A stretch of 64,000 bases of DNA from Gammaproteobacteria bacterium (GCA_029862005.1 JAOTYD010000005.1:1-64000), one strand, 5' to 3'; counted from the first letter of the stretch, positions 26,194 to 35,629 are shown. Notes: a model not told the origin generated them from the sequence alone. Program-made: numbers and translations.

Positions 26194-26658
26194 TTATCGG
26201 GTAAATTCTATGCTGCCACCCGGTAACAGGTACAGCACTAATGCGCGTCCGTCGGAGATCGTCGGCTGATGGGCGCTGCCGGCCGGGTAGACCACCCATC
26301 CGGCCGGATGATCGTCGAACCGGGCCTCGCCCTCGAGCGGCATCACCAGGTCGATCTCGCCATTGGGGTGCGCATGATGCGGACCGACGACATTGTCCAT
26401 GTCGACGACATCGACTGAGAAATCCTGCAGGTCATCGGCCGGCTTGAATACTCGACCGTAGCGTATCCCGCCGGCCTCATGCTGGCATAACCAGCCTTCG
26501 GTGACGCCCTGGCGACAGATCCGCTCGAGATTGCGAAAGGTATCGCTACCGACTCCGTGCTCCCGGTTGAGCCAGATTTGCAGGTTCTCGTTCAGGCTTT
26601 TACCCGCGATCTGGCGGGTTAAATCGGCTATTTGTTGACGTAATTCGGTATCGCTCAT
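26194..26658 (-). CDS. DUF4863 family cupin-like protein
   Basis: A 154-residue protein of the DUF4863 family. After a helical N-terminus, the C-terminal part is cupin-like, with the metal-ligand-like run GPHHAHPNGEIDLVMPLEG and a second histidine in GSAHQPT. I recall the 4-hydroxylaminobenzoate lyase PnbB as belonging to this group, and members are common in benzoyl-CoA (box) clusters without assigned function. It lies between the ligase and boxR, reading away from boxR, so it may share the BoxR-controlled divergent promoter region. Confidence 0.8.
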   Translation of the reverse strand: MSDTELRQQIADLTRQIAGKSLNENLQIWLNREHGVGSDTFRNLERICRQGVTEGWLCQHEAGGIRYGRVFKPADDLQDFSVDVVDMDNVVGPHHAHPNGEIDLVMPLEGEARFDDHPAGWVVYPAGSAHQPTISDGRALVLYLLPGGSIEFTR

Positions 26659-26716
26659 GGTGCGGCCTCCCCGTTGCCCGGATTCGTTATTTTACTTGCC
26701 TGGCGAACAAATATGA

Positions 26717-26770
26717 ATTATTGTGCATAATATTTCTCTATTTCACCAAGAAATGGCATTATATTGCATT
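26717..26770. promoter_or_regulatory. Candidate BoxR operators in the divergent promoter region
   Basis: Two TGCA-containing AT-rich sites lie at 26724-26727 and 26765-26768, 41 bases apart (about four helical turns). The first sits in an inverted repeat ATTAT-N5-ATAAT (26717-26731); the second is within the direct repeat GCATT-N5-GCATT (26756-26770). BzdR/BoxR-type regulators are known to use TGCA-containing operators, and the location between the DUF4863 gene and boxR fits autoregulation. Confidence 0.45.
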
Positions 26771-26785
26771 TTATATGGCTAGTCG

Positions 26786-27751
26786 ATGAATAGCGTAACA
26801 AAATCCGCCGGCGCACGAACGGGTAATCCTCGCAGTGCAGATGGCAATCGCCTGCTGATCGAGCTGGGCGACCGGGTGCGCGCGCTACGCGAGCGCCGTG
26901 AGATTACCCGCAAAGCGCTGTCCTTGGCCACCGGGGTATCGCAACGCCACCTGGCCAACCTCGAATACGGCGAAGGCAACGTCTCGGTGCTGGTACTGGA
27001 ACAGGTCGCGGCTGCGCTGCACTGTTCGCTGGCCGAACTGATCGGCGATTTTACAACCCGTTCGCCCGAATGGCTGCTGCTGCGCTCGCTGTTAAAAAAC
27101 CAGAATGAAGACACGCTGCGCAGAATTCGTATTGCCGCCGGTGAGATGCTGGATAGCGGCGAGAATGAATATTCCGAAAGCAGCCGGATCGCGTTGATCG
27201 GCCTGCGTGGCGCCGGCAAATCGACCCTGGGCGCGATGCTGGCGCAGCACCTGGACTGTAAATTTATCGAACTGAGCCGCAGCATCGAAAAACTGGCCGG
27301 GTGTACGATCGGCGAAATACAGGATCTGTACGGCACTGACGCCTTTCGCCGCTACCAGCACCGCGCACTGGTGGAAGTCATCGAGCATGACCCCACTGCG
27401 GTCATCGCCGTTCCGGGCGGACTGGTATCCGATGCGTCGACCTTCGACCTGCTGCTGTCCAGTTGCCACACCGTCTGGCTGCAGGCAAAACCAGAAGATC
27501 ACATGCAACGCGTGGTCGAACAGGGTGACCTGCGCCCGATGGCGGGCAGCAGCGAAGCGATGGAGGACCTCAAGGACATCCTCGCCTCGCGCTCGCCGTT
27601 TTACGCCAGGGCACAGCACCAGCTTGATACCAGTGAACTGCCGCTGCAGCGGACATTTAAACAGCTGTGCGGTCTGGCAGGCCGGATTGGGCAAAACACG
27701 AGTATTGATTCAGTACTCAATCAGCAACCTATCGAGGAGATAAGATCGTGA
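26786..27751 (+). CDS. boxR: BoxR/BzdR-type regulator (HTH plus shikimate-kinase-like domain)
   Basis: A 321-residue regulator. Residues about 25-88 are an XRE-type helix-turn-helix (TRKALSLATGVSQRHLANLE). After a linker, residues about 134-300 are shikimate-kinase-like with the P-loop GLRGAGKST (139-147) and the kinase-like IAVPGGLV segment. This fusion is the hallmark of BzdR and BoxR, which repress benzoate catabolic genes and respond to benzoyl-CoA. No clear ribosome binding site precedes the ATG. Its stop overlaps the boxC start (GTGA), so regulator and pathway enzymes are co-transcribed. Confidence 0.93.
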   Translation: MNSVTKSAGARTGNPRSADGNRLLIELGDRVRALRERREITRKALSLATGVSQRHLANLEYGEGNVSVLVLEQVAAALHCSLAELIGDFTTRSPEWLLLRSLLKNQNEDTLRRIRIAAGEMLDSGENEYSESSRIALIGLRGAGKSTLGAMLAQHLDCKFIELSRSIEKLAGCTIGEIQDLYGTDAFRRYQHRALVEVIEHDPTAVIAVPGGLVSDASTFDLLLSSCHTVWLQAKPEDHMQRVVEQGDLRPMAGSSEAMEDLKDILASRSPFYARAQHQLDTSELPLQRTFKQLCGLAGRIGQNTSIDSVLNQQPIEEIRS

Positions 27752-29406
27752 TCGCTTCGGATCGAGTCGACTATCAAACCCACCCTTCGCAGTACCGGCA
27801 CTGGAAACTGAATTTCGATGGACCGGTAGCAACGCTGCAGGCCGACTTCGACGAAGACGGCGGTTTGCGTCCCGGCTACAAGCTCAAGCTCAACAGCTAC
27901 GATCTCGGTGTCGATATCGAGCTCAATGACGCGATAAACCGTATCCGTTTCGAGCATCCCGAGGTGCGCAGCGTCGTGATTACGAGTCTCAAGGATCGCA
28001 TCTTCTGTTCCGGCGCAAATATCTTCATGCTCGGTACCAGCAGCCACGCGTGGAAGGTCAATTTTTGCAAGTTCACCAACGAAACCCGCAACGGCCTCGA
28101 GGATTCTTCGCACCACAGCGGACTGAAATTTATTGCCGCGGTTAACGGCGCCTGCGCCGGCGGCGGCTACGAGCTGGCACTGGCCTGTGACGAGATAATT
28201 CTGATCGACGACCGCTCGAGCAGCGTCAGCCTGCCCGAAGTGCCGCTGCTTGGCGTCCTGCCCGGAACCGGGGGATTGACTCGAGTCACCGACAAGCGCC
28301 ACGTGCGCCATGACCTCGCGGATATCTTTTGCACCACCACCGAGGGCGTGCGTGGCCAGCGCGCCAAGGACTGGCGCCTGGTCGACGAAATCGCCAAACC
28401 CGCCGCCTTCGACGCAACCGTGCGCCAGCGCGCGCTGGCGCTGGCCGAACAAAGCGATCGCCCTGCCGTTGCCGCCGGGATTGAACTGACACCGCTGCAA
28501 CGCAGTATCGAGGATGATGCATTGCGTTACTCGCAAGTTAAAGTCGAAATGAATCGCACGGCGCGCACCGCAACCTTTACCGTCAACGCCCCCAAAGGTG
28601 AGCCATTGACAGATATTGCCGCGATCGAGGCCGCCGGTGCTGACTGGTACCCGCTCGTACTCGCGCGCGAACTCGACGACGCCATTCTTTCGATGCGCAC
28701 CAACGAGCTCGCTCTAGGCACCTGGATCATACGCACCACCGGCGAGACGCAGGCGATGCTGGCAATGGACGCCACCCTGCTCGAATTCCGCGATCACTGG
28801 CTGGTGCGCGAAACCATCGGCTTTTTACGGCGCAGCTTGAGTCGATTCGATGTATCGTCGCGCAGCCTGTTTGCACTGATTGACGAGGACTCCTGTTTTG
28901 CCGGCACGCTGTTCGAGCTGGCTCTGGCCTGTGATCGCAGCTACCACCTGGCGCTGCCGGACGACGAGGCCGCGGCACCGGTGATTACGTTGAGCGAGGC
29001 CAATTTCGGCCTGTATCCCATGATCACCGGCGAAACCCGCCTCGAGCGTCGCTTTTATCGCGAGCAGGTCGCGCTAGCAGCCGCGCACGCGGAAATATCG
29101 CAGCCGCTGGATGCCGACGCCGCTTTCGATCTCGGGCTTGTGACCAGCAATCCGGACGATCTCGACTGGGAAGACGAGGTTCGTATCGCAATCGAAGAGC
29201 GCGTGGCGATGTCGCCGGATGCGCTCACCGGCATGGAGGCAAACCTGCGCTTCAACGGCAGTGAAAACATGCTGACCCGAATATTCGGTCGCCTTACCGC
29301 GTGGCAAAACTGGATCTTCCAGCGTCCGAACGCGGTCGGCGACAGCGGCGCACTCAAAGTTTACGGTACCGGTGAAAAATCGCAGTTCGACTGGAACCGG
29401 GTCTAA
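27748..29406 (+). CDS. boxC: 2,3-epoxybenzoyl-CoA dihydrolase BoxC
   Basis: A 552-residue crotonase-superfamily enzyme that opens 2,3-epoxybenzoyl-CoA hydrolytically to 3,4-dehydroadipyl-CoA semialdehyde and formate. The length equals characterised BoxC. The N-terminal crotonase-like part shows RIFCSGANIFMLG and NGACAGGGYELALACDE, and a second, diverged crotonase-like domain follows (SLFALIDEDSCFAGTLFELALACDRSY). The start is GTG at 27748, overlapping the boxR stop, with the ribosome binding site GAGGAGA just upstream. boxB follows after 20 bases. Confidence 0.95.
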   Translation: MIASDRVDYQTHPSQYRHWKLNFDGPVATLQADFDEDGGLRPGYKLKLNSYDLGVDIELNDAINRIRFEHPEVRSVVITSLKDRIFCSGANIFMLGTSSHAWKVNFCKFTNETRNGLEDSSHHSGLKFIAAVNGACAGGGYELALACDEIILIDDRSSSVSLPEVPLLGVLPGTGGLTRVTDKRHVRHDLADIFCTTTEGVRGQRAKDWRLVDEIAKPAAFDATVRQRALALAEQSDRPAVAAGIELTPLQRSIEDDALRYSQVKVEMNRTARTATFTVNAPKGEPLTDIAAIEAAGADWYPLVLARELDDAILSMRTNELALGTWIIRTTGETQAMLAMDATLLEFRDHWLVRETIGFLRRSLSRFDVSSRSLFALIDEDSCFAGTLFELALACDRSYHLALPDDEAAAPVITLSEANFGLYPMITGETRLERRFYREQVALAAAHAEISQPLDADAAFDLGLVTSNPDDLDWEDEVRIAIEERVAMSPDALTGMEANLRFNGSENMLTRIFGRLTAWQNWIFQRPNAVGDSGALKVYGTGEKSQFDWNRV

Positions 29407-29426
29407 ACCAACCAGAGAGTAATAAA

Positions 29427-30854
29427 ATGTCATCCATTGATTACAACGAAAAAATCCCGAACAACGTGGACCTCGCCGGGGACCGCGCGCTCAAACGCGC
29501 GCTCGAACAATGGCAGCCCAACTACCTTGAATGGTGGCAGGACATGGGACCCGAGGAATCGCAGGACATGGACGTTTACCTGCGCACCGCAACCAGCGTC
29601 GACAAGGACGGCTGGGCGCAGTTCGGTTATGTCAAGATGCCCGAATACCGCTGGGGAATATTTTTGAACCCGTCCAAAGAGGACCGAAAAATCCATTTCG
29701 GCGACCATAAGGGTGAAGACGCATGGCAAAGCGTGCCGGGCGAATACCGCGCCAATTTGCGCCGCATCATCGTCACCCAGGGCGACACCGAGCCAGCCTC
29801 GGTCGAACAGCAGCGCCACCTCGGGCTGACTGCGCCGAGCATGTACGATCTGCGCAACCTGTTCCAGGTCAACGTCGAAGAAGGCCGTCATCTGTGGGCC
29901 ATGGTTTACCTGCTGCACAAGTATTTCGGCCGCGACGGCCGCGAGGAAGGAGAAGCCCTGCTCGAGCGCCGCAGCGGCGAGGAAGACAACCCGCGCATCC
30001 TGCAGGCCTTCAACGAAAAGACGCCCGACTGGCTGGCGTTTTACATGTTTACCTATTTCACCGACCGCGACGGCAAGTATCAGCTTCACGCCCTGTCCGA
30101 GTCGAGTTTCGACCCGCTGGCGCGCACCACGCGGTTCATGCTGACCGAGGAAGCGCACCACATGTTTGTCGGTGAGACCGGCGTGGCGCGCATCATCGAA
30201 CGTACCTGCGATGTCATGAATGACCTGAAAAGCGACGATCCGGCCGCGTTGCGTGCCGCCGGCGTGATCGATTTACCGACCATCCAGCGCTATCTCAATT
30301 TCCACTTCAGCGTTACCGTCGACCTGTTTGGCGCCGACGAATCGAGTAATGCGGCGATATATTACTCGACCGGACTCAAGGGCCGCTTTGCGGAGGGCAA
30401 GCGCAAGGACGATCACCTGCTAAAAGATGATTTTTACCCGGTGCTCGAGGTACGCGATGGCAAGCTGGTGGAAAAACAGGTGCCGATGTTAAACGCGCTC
30501 AACGAAGTGCTGCGCGACGATTACATCCGTGAGGCCGCGTCGGGGGTCAAACGCTGGAATCGTGTCATCGAAAACGCCAGCCTGCCGTTTCAGCTCAAGG
30601 TGCCGCACAAGGCATTCCATCGTAAAATCGGCGCGCTCACGGGTACGTCGATCAGCCCCGATGGTCAGGTTCTGAGCCGGGATCAGTGGAATCAGCAGGC
30701 CGCGCAGTGGTTGCCGACCGACGAAGACCGCGCGTTTGTTGCCAGCTTGATGGGGCGCGTGGTCGAGCCGGGCAAATTTGCGCACTGGATTGCACCGCCG
30801 GCGCTTGGGATCAATAACCAGCCGGTCGATTTCGAATACGTGCGATTTAGTTGA
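29427..30854 (+). CDS. boxB: Benzoyl-CoA 2,3-epoxidase oxygenase subunit BoxB
   Basis: A 475-residue diiron oxygenase that epoxidises benzoyl-CoA with O2. The helix VNVEEGRHLWAMVYLL and the later LTEEAHHMFVGETGV carry the Glu/His ligands of the diiron centre. A ribosome binding site (AGAGAG) precedes the ATG. BoxB needs electrons from the reductase BoxA, whose gene is not in this window; either it is encoded elsewhere or another reductase serves. Start, length and neighbours leave little doubt about identity. Confidence 0.95.
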   Translation: MSSIDYNEKIPNNVDLAGDRALKRALEQWQPNYLEWWQDMGPEESQDMDVYLRTATSVDKDGWAQFGYVKMPEYRWGIFLNPSKEDRKIHFGDHKGEDAWQSVPGEYRANLRRIIVTQGDTEPASVEQQRHLGLTAPSMYDLRNLFQVNVEEGRHLWAMVYLLHKYFGRDGREEGEALLERRSGEEDNPRILQAFNEKTPDWLAFYMFTYFTDRDGKYQLHALSESSFDPLARTTRFMLTEEAHHMFVGETGVARIIERTCDVMNDLKSDDPAALRAAGVIDLPTIQRYLNFHFSVTVDLFGADESSNAAIYYSTGLKGRFAEGKRKDDHLLKDDFYPVLEVRDGKLVEKQVPMLNALNEVLRDDYIREAASGVKRWNRVIENASLPFQLKVPHKAFHRKIGALTGTSISPDGQVLSRDQWNQQAAQWLPTDEDRAFVASLMGRVVEPGKFAHWIAPPALGINNQPVDFEYVRFS

Positions 30855-30921
30855 GATCACTCTGGGTCGACAGCGTCACCGCATTCGATTTACTATCGAC
30901 TTGCGAGTAGGAGACCCAACG

Positions 30922-31713
30922 ATGAGCGAATCAAACCTGGAAATCAGCCAGCGCCGCAACGGCGTGGCGCAAATCACGATGGTGCGCGTGGACGTATTCA
31001 ACGCTTTCGATGAGGCCATGATCGCCGAAATCGATACGGCCTTCGAGCAGCTCGGTGCCGACGCAAAGGTGCGCGTTATAGTGCTCGCGGGCGAGGGCAA
31101 ACATTTCAGTGCCGGCGCCGATCTCACGTGGATGAAACGCGCCAGCGAGGCCACGGTCGAATGGAACCTCGAGGATGCCCGCCGACTCGCGGCAATGCTC
31201 GACCGCATCGACCGCTGCCCCAAGCCTACCATTGCCCGGGTACAGGGAGCCGCGCTTGGCGGCGGTGTAGGTCTGGTCTGCTCCTGCGATATCGCGATTG
31301 CCGCTGACAACGCGAGCTTTGCCGTCAGTGAAGCCAAGTTCGGTATCCTGCCGGCCACCATCGGCCCCTACTTGATCAACGCGGTCGGCAAGCGTCACGC
31401 ACGCCGGCTGGCCCTGACCACAACCCGCATCCGTGCCGCTGAAGCATTGACACTGGGTTTGGTGCACCAGGTCACGTCGCCGGATGAGCTCGATGTGGCA
31501 ATCGATGCAATCCTCGATGAATTACTGGCTGGGGGACCCAATGCGCATCGCGAAATCAAGGACTACTTCGCCGGGCTCGAAGTCGGTCCGATTACCGACG
31601 AGGTTCGCGAACACAGCGCGCAAACCATCAGCCGTGTTCGCGGCAGCGACGAGGCACGCGAGGGTTTTGCCGCTTTCTTCGACAAACGCCCGGCCGACTG
31701 GATTCCCAAATGA
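30922..31713 (+). CDS. Enoyl-CoA hydratase/isomerase family protein
   Basis: A 263-residue crotonase-family protein. The oxyanion-hole motifs are HFSAGADLTWMKR and GAALGGGVGLVCSCDIAIA. SEAKFGILPATIGPYLI holds the region of the catalytic glutamate. The HFSAGADLTWM pattern resembles the LiuC/methylglutaconyl-CoA hydratase subgroup, but its position between boxB and a 3-hydroxyacyl-CoA dehydrogenase suggests hydration of 2,3-dehydroadipyl-CoA. The ATG at 30922 was chosen because it follows a GGAG-type site; upstream starts lie within boxB. It overlaps the next gene by four bases. Confidence 0.9.
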   Translation: MSESNLEISQRRNGVAQITMVRVDVFNAFDEAMIAEIDTAFEQLGADAKVRVIVLAGEGKHFSAGADLTWMKRASEATVEWNLEDARRLAAMLDRIDRCPKPTIARVQGAALGGGVGLVCSCDIAIAADNASFAVSEAKFGILPATIGPYLINAVGKRHARRLALTTTRIRAAEALTLGLVHQVTSPDELDVAIDAILDELLAGGPNAHREIKDYFAGLEVGPITDEVREHSAQTISRVRGSDEAREGFAAFFDKRPADWIPK

Positions 31714-33215
31714 CACAACGCAAGGACCTGGACCCGGTGCTCGTCGTCGGTGCCGGCATCATGGGTGTCGGCATCACCCAGGTCGCGGCGCAGGCCGGGC
31801 ACAGGGTATTGTTATACGATCTGCAAGCGGGCACGGCTGCCGACGCGCGCGATCGCCTGAAAGCAACCTTCGACAAGCTGGTCGATAAAGGCAAGCTCGA
31901 CAGCGCCGATGCCGCCCAGGCTCTCGAACGCATTATCCCGATCGACAATCTCGGCGACGCCGCCGACGCCAGGCTGGTGATCGAGGCGATCGCCGAGCAA
32001 CTCGACGCCAAACACGAGTTGCTGCAGCAGTTGCAGGGTATCGTCAGCCAGGATTGTATTCTCGCGACGAATACGTCGTCACTGTCGGTCACCGCGATCG
32101 CCAACGGCCTGGACCATCCAGAGCGCTGCGTCGGCATGCATTTCTTCAACCCGGTGCCGCTGATGCGGCTGGTCGAAGTGGTCAGCGGTTTGCAAACCTC
32201 GTCGTCGACGGTGGACACGATCGCCGAACTGGCGGTTTCCTGGGGAAAGACCGCGGTGCACGCGAGTTCGACCCCGGGATTTATCGTCAACCGCATCGCG
32301 CGACCCTTCTATGCCGAAACCCTCGCACTGTTACAGCAACAGGTGGCGACGCCAGCCGAGCTGGATGCGTGCCTGCGCGGTGCGGGCTTTCGCATGGGGC
32401 CATGCGAACTCATGGACCTGATCGGTCACGACACTAATCTAGCGGTGACAAAATCGGTATACGAGGCCAATTATTACGATAAACGTTACGTCCCGTCGCT
32501 GCTGCAACAGAGCCTCGTCGACGGCGGCCTGCTCGGGCGCAAGACCGGGCTTGGTTTTTACGATCATAAGAGTGGCAAAAAAATAGAGTCACCGTCTTAT
32601 GCTGCGCCGAGGCAACCGCCATCAAGTGAAAATCTCGCGGTGCGTGGCGACAACCCGATCGCCGAGCGCATTGCCGCCGCCCTGAAACAACACGGATGCC
32701 GCTTCGAGCGAAATACCGAGAGCAAGTGGACCGGCCTGCAGGTCGACGGCGCCCGGCTGCGCCTGACCGACGGCCGTGCTGCGGCCGAACTCGGTCGCGA
32801 TGTCGCCGTGTTCGATTTTCCCCTGAGCGACGAAACCGGCGCCGTACTCGCCTGGAGTCATGCCGCGCGCTCATCCGACGAATGGCTGCAAGCAGTGCCC
32901 GACTGGCTCGCGATATGCGGCTTCACGCCGCTGAAAATTGCCGATGCACCGGGCCTGGTGGTCGCACGCACGATCGCGATGCTGATCAACGAAGCCGCCG
33001 ATGCCGTGCATCAGGGCGTATGCAGCGAGGCCGACGCCGACACGGCAATGCAACTCGGGGTCAATTACCCGGCGGGCCCATTCGCCTGGTTGGCCGCCTG
33101 GAATGTTCACGCAGTGGTATGTCTGCTCGATGCTCTGGACGACTTTTATCGCGGCGAACGTTACCGCGTAAGCCCGTGGCTGCGCCAACTCGCGTGGCAA
33201 ACCCCGAAAAGATGA
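31710..33215 (+). CDS. 3-hydroxyacyl-CoA dehydrogenase, PaaH/PaaC-like
   Basis: A 501-residue NAD-dependent dehydrogenase with a long two-copy C-terminal domain, as in PaaH. The Rossmann motif is VVGAGIMGVGITQVAAQAGH at about residues 11-30, followed by the family motif HFFNPVPLMRLVEVV and the catalytic-region TPGFIVNRIARPFYAE. Expected reaction: oxidation of 3-hydroxyadipyl-CoA to 3-oxoadipyl-CoA. Its start overlaps the hydratase stop (ATGA), and the MaoC and thiolase genes follow directly. Confidence 0.93.
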   Translation: MTQRKDLDPVLVVGAGIMGVGITQVAAQAGHRVLLYDLQAGTAADARDRLKATFDKLVDKGKLDSADAAQALERIIPIDNLGDAADARLVIEAIAEQLDAKHELLQQLQGIVSQDCILATNTSSLSVTAIANGLDHPERCVGMHFFNPVPLMRLVEVVSGLQTSSSTVDTIAELAVSWGKTAVHASSTPGFIVNRIARPFYAETLALLQQQVATPAELDACLRGAGFRMGPCELMDLIGHDTNLAVTKSVYEANYYDKRYVPSLLQQSLVDGGLLGRKTGLGFYDHKSGKKIESPSYAAPRQPPSSENLAVRGDNPIAERIAAALKQHGCRFERNTESKWTGLQVDGARLRLTDGRAAAELGRDVAVFDFPLSDETGAVLAWSHAARSSDEWLQAVPDWLAICGFTPLKIADAPGLVVARTIAMLINEAADAVHQGVCSEADADTAMQLGVNYPAGPFAWLAAWNVHAVVCLLDALDDFYRGERYRVSPWLRQLAWQTPKR

Positions 33216-33231
33216 TCGCCGCCCTGCGCTC

Positions 33232-33681
33232 GTGAAATTTGCTGATTTCCATCCGGGGCAAAGACTCGAGGCCGGTCCTTACGAGATCAACGAGGCCGAA
33301 ATTATCGAATTCGCCAGGGCTTACGATCCGCAATGGTTTCATACCGATACGCAAGCTTCGGCCACGGGCCGTTTCAGTGGCCTGATCGCGAGCGGCTGGC
33401 ACACCTGTGCCATCGCGATGCGGCTAGTCGTCGACACCGCGCTGAAAGGCTCGGAGTCTTTCGCCTCTCCCGGCCTCGAATACGTCAAGTGGCCGGCGCC
33501 GGTGCGCCCGGGCGATTCATTGTCGCTACGGGTCCAGGTGCTTGACGTGCGCCGGTCGTCGAAGTCCCCGAAACTTGGTATTCTGCACTGGCGCTGGCAC
33601 CTGGTTAACCAGCAACAGATCGAGGTACTCGAACTCGAGGCCACCAGCTTTTTCGATTTAACCGACGAGGACAAGGCATGA
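33232..33681 (+). CDS. MaoC-like hot-dog dehydratase
   Basis: A 149-residue R-specific hydratase-like protein. The motif FARAYDPQWFHTDTQAS carries the Asp/His pair of MaoC-type hydratases, followed by SGWHTCAIAMRL. The start is a GTG at 33232, with no clear ribosome binding site but immediately after the dehydrogenase stop. The stop overlaps the thiolase start by four bases. It may hydrate an unsaturated dicarboxyl-CoA intermediate of the aromatic pathway, parallel to the enoyl-CoA hydratase. Confidence 0.88.
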   Translation: MKFADFHPGQRLEAGPYEINEAEIIEFARAYDPQWFHTDTQASATGRFSGLIASGWHTCAIAMRLVVDTALKGSESFASPGLEYVKWPAPVRPGDSLSLRVQVLDVRRSSKSPKLGILHWRWHLVNQQQIEVLELEATSFFDLTDEDKA

Positions 33682-34880
33682 ACGATGCGTTTATCTGCGA
33701 TGCGATCCGCACCCCGTTCGGCCGTTACGGCGGGGCCCTGGCATCGGTGCGCACCGACGATCTCGCTGCCGTACCGCTGCAGGCGCTGATGGCGCGTAAT
33801 CCTGGCCTCGACTGGGCCGCGGTCGACGACGTTATACTGGGCTGCGCCAACCAGGCCGGCGAGGATAATCGCAACGTTGCGCGCATGGCGCTGTTGCTGG
33901 CCGGGTTGCCCGAAAGCGTGCCTGGATCGACAATTAACCGCCTCTGCGGCTCGGGTATGGACGCGCTCGGCAGTGCCGCACGCGCGATCAAGTGCGGCGA
34001 GGCGCGATTAATGATTGCCGGCGGCGTCGAAAGCATGAGCCGCGCACCGTTTGTCATGCCCAAGGCCGAGAGCGCATTCAGCCGCGGCAACGAAATTTAT
34101 GACACGACGTTGGGCTGGCGTTTCGTCAATCCACTGATGACGGAACGTTTTGGTATCGACTCGATGCCAGAGACCGCGGAGAACGTGGCCCGCGAATTTA
34201 AAATCGAGCGTGAGGCGCAAGATGAAATGGCCTTGCGTTCGCAGCAAAACGCCGCCCGCGCAATCGACGACGGATTCTTCGACGCCGAGATTACGCCGGT
34301 CAGCGTACCGCAACGCCGAGGCGCTGCGGTCAGCGTCGACAGCGACGAACATCCCCGCGAAACCAACCTGGATAAACTCGCGGCGCTGAAACCGATCGTT
34401 AGCGTCGATGGTACCGTGACCGCCGGCAACGCGTCTGGCATCAACGATGGCGCCTGCGCACTGCTGCTCGCAGACGCGACCAGCGTCAAAAAATTCGACC
34501 TGATACCGAGGGCGCGCGTGCTCGGCATGGCCACCACGGGTCTGGCGCCGCGTATCATGGGTATGGGCCCTGCGCCGGCGACGCGCAGGGTGCTCGAACT
34601 GACCGGCCTGGAGCTGGGACAGCTAGACGTGATTGAACTCAACGAAGCCTTTGCCGCGCAGGGTCTCGCCGTGCTGCGCGATCTGGGGCTCGACGATGCC
34701 GATCCGCGGGTCAATCCCAACGGCGGTGCCATCGCCCTCGGTCATCCGCTCGGCGCCAGCGGCGCGCGCCTGGTTACCACCGCCGTCAACCAGTTACAGC
34801 GCAGCGGCGGGCGCTACGCGCTGTGCACCATGTGCGTCGGCGTGGGCCAGGGTATTGCAGTCATCGTCGAGCGGGTTTAA
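33678..34880 (+). CDS. Thiolase, probably beta-ketoadipyl-CoA thiolase
   Basis: A 400-residue thiolase. The acyl-accepting cysteine is C90 in INRLCGSGMDAL. The C-terminal catalytic elements are GHPLGASGARL (His) and LCTMCVGVGQG (Cys). The sequence is of the PaaJ/PcaF type, which splits 3-oxoadipyl-CoA into succinyl-CoA and acetyl-CoA, the expected last step of the box pathway. It closes the run boxR-boxC-boxB-ech-hcd-maoC-thiolase, all tightly spaced on the plus strand. Confidence 0.92.
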   Translation: MNDAFICDAIRTPFGRYGGALASVRTDDLAAVPLQALMARNPGLDWAAVDDVILGCANQAGEDNRNVARMALLLAGLPESVPGSTINRLCGSGMDALGSAARAIKCGEARLMIAGGVESMSRAPFVMPKAESAFSRGNEIYDTTLGWRFVNPLMTERFGIDSMPETAENVAREFKIEREAQDEMALRSQQNAARAIDDGFFDAEITPVSVPQRRGAAVSVDSDEHPRETNLDKLAALKPIVSVDGTVTAGNASGINDGACALLLADATSVKKFDLIPRARVLGMATTGLAPRIMGMGPAPATRRVLELTGLELGQLDVIELNEAFAAQGLAVLRDLGLDDADPRVNPNGGAIALGHPLGASGARLVTTAVNQLQRSGGRYALCTMCVGVGQGIAVIVERV

Positions 34881-35050
34881 TCCCGACCCGATGCAGCAAA
34901 CGTCCTGGCTCAAGATCTGGGTTGCATTCCTGTTTTCAGCCTTCGGCGGCATATTTCCCGGTAACGCCTGATTTAAGGTGATTTTTATCAAGCTGGTATG
35001 GTGGTCATTGTGGTAAGTTTAAATTTCGAATCCTTTGTCAGGAGCAATTG

Positions 35051-35629
35051 ATGCGCGCGATCTTGATTATCAAGCGGGAACATAACAACCTCGGCGCAGT
35101 GTTATATAGCCTCGAAAAACTGGTGGAAGAAATCGACAGCGGCAAGCAACCGGACTTCCCTATTTTTCACGGCTTATTGACTTATCTGGACCGCTTTCTC
35201 GATCGCTACCATCATCCCAAGGAAGATCAATATCTTTTTCCCCGACTGCTGGCGCGCGCTCCCGAATCCGAAAACCTGGTCCGGGAACTCGGTCAGCAGC
35301 ACACCGAGGGCGAAATTCTTCTGGTCGCAATGCTCAAGGCGCTATCGGCCTACGAGTTTTCCGGCGACGCCGAGTACCCCCATTTTCGCGACACGGTTCT
35401 GGCCTATTGCGACTTCGAGCGCAGGCACGCGCAAAAGGAAGAGGACGAAGTGCTGGAGCGTGCCCGGCAGGTGCTCGAGCCCGCGGACTGGGAAGAGATC
35501 GATGCCGCTTTCGAAGAGAATGTGGATCCGATGTTTGGCCAGCAGTGGAATAACGAATTTTCGGATTTGCTCAACCATTTGATTAACCGGCTGCCCGCGC
35601 CGCTGGGCCTTGGTGAGGAGTGGAAGTGA
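35051..35629 (+). CDS. Hemerythrin-like HHE domain protein
   Basis: A 192-residue four-helix protein of the hemerythrin/HHE family, which binds a diiron site used for O2 or NO sensing, storage or iron-sulfur repair. Candidate ligands are spread over REHNNLGAVL, RYHHPKEDQYLFP, QQHTEGE and DFERRHAQKEEDE. The ATG at 35051 is preferred over the directly preceding TTG because AGGAGC lies six bases upstream. It stands alone between the thiolase and a hydrolase gene. Confidence 0.88.
   Translation: MRAILIIKREHNNLGAVLYSLEKLVEEIDSGKQPDFPIFHGLLTYLDRFLDRYHHPKEDQYLFPRLLARAPESENLVRELGQQHTEGEILLVAMLKALSAYEFSGDAEYPHFRDTVLAYCDFERRHAQKEEDEVLERARQVLEPADWEEIDAAFEENVDPMFGQQWNNEFSDLLNHLINRLPAPLGLGEEWK

Noticed and set aside
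26194-26658. 4-hydroxylaminobenzoate lyase (PnbB) activity for the DUF4863 protein
   Set aside because: Family relationship alone does not establish the reaction, and no nitroaromatic genes are nearby, so only the family was called.
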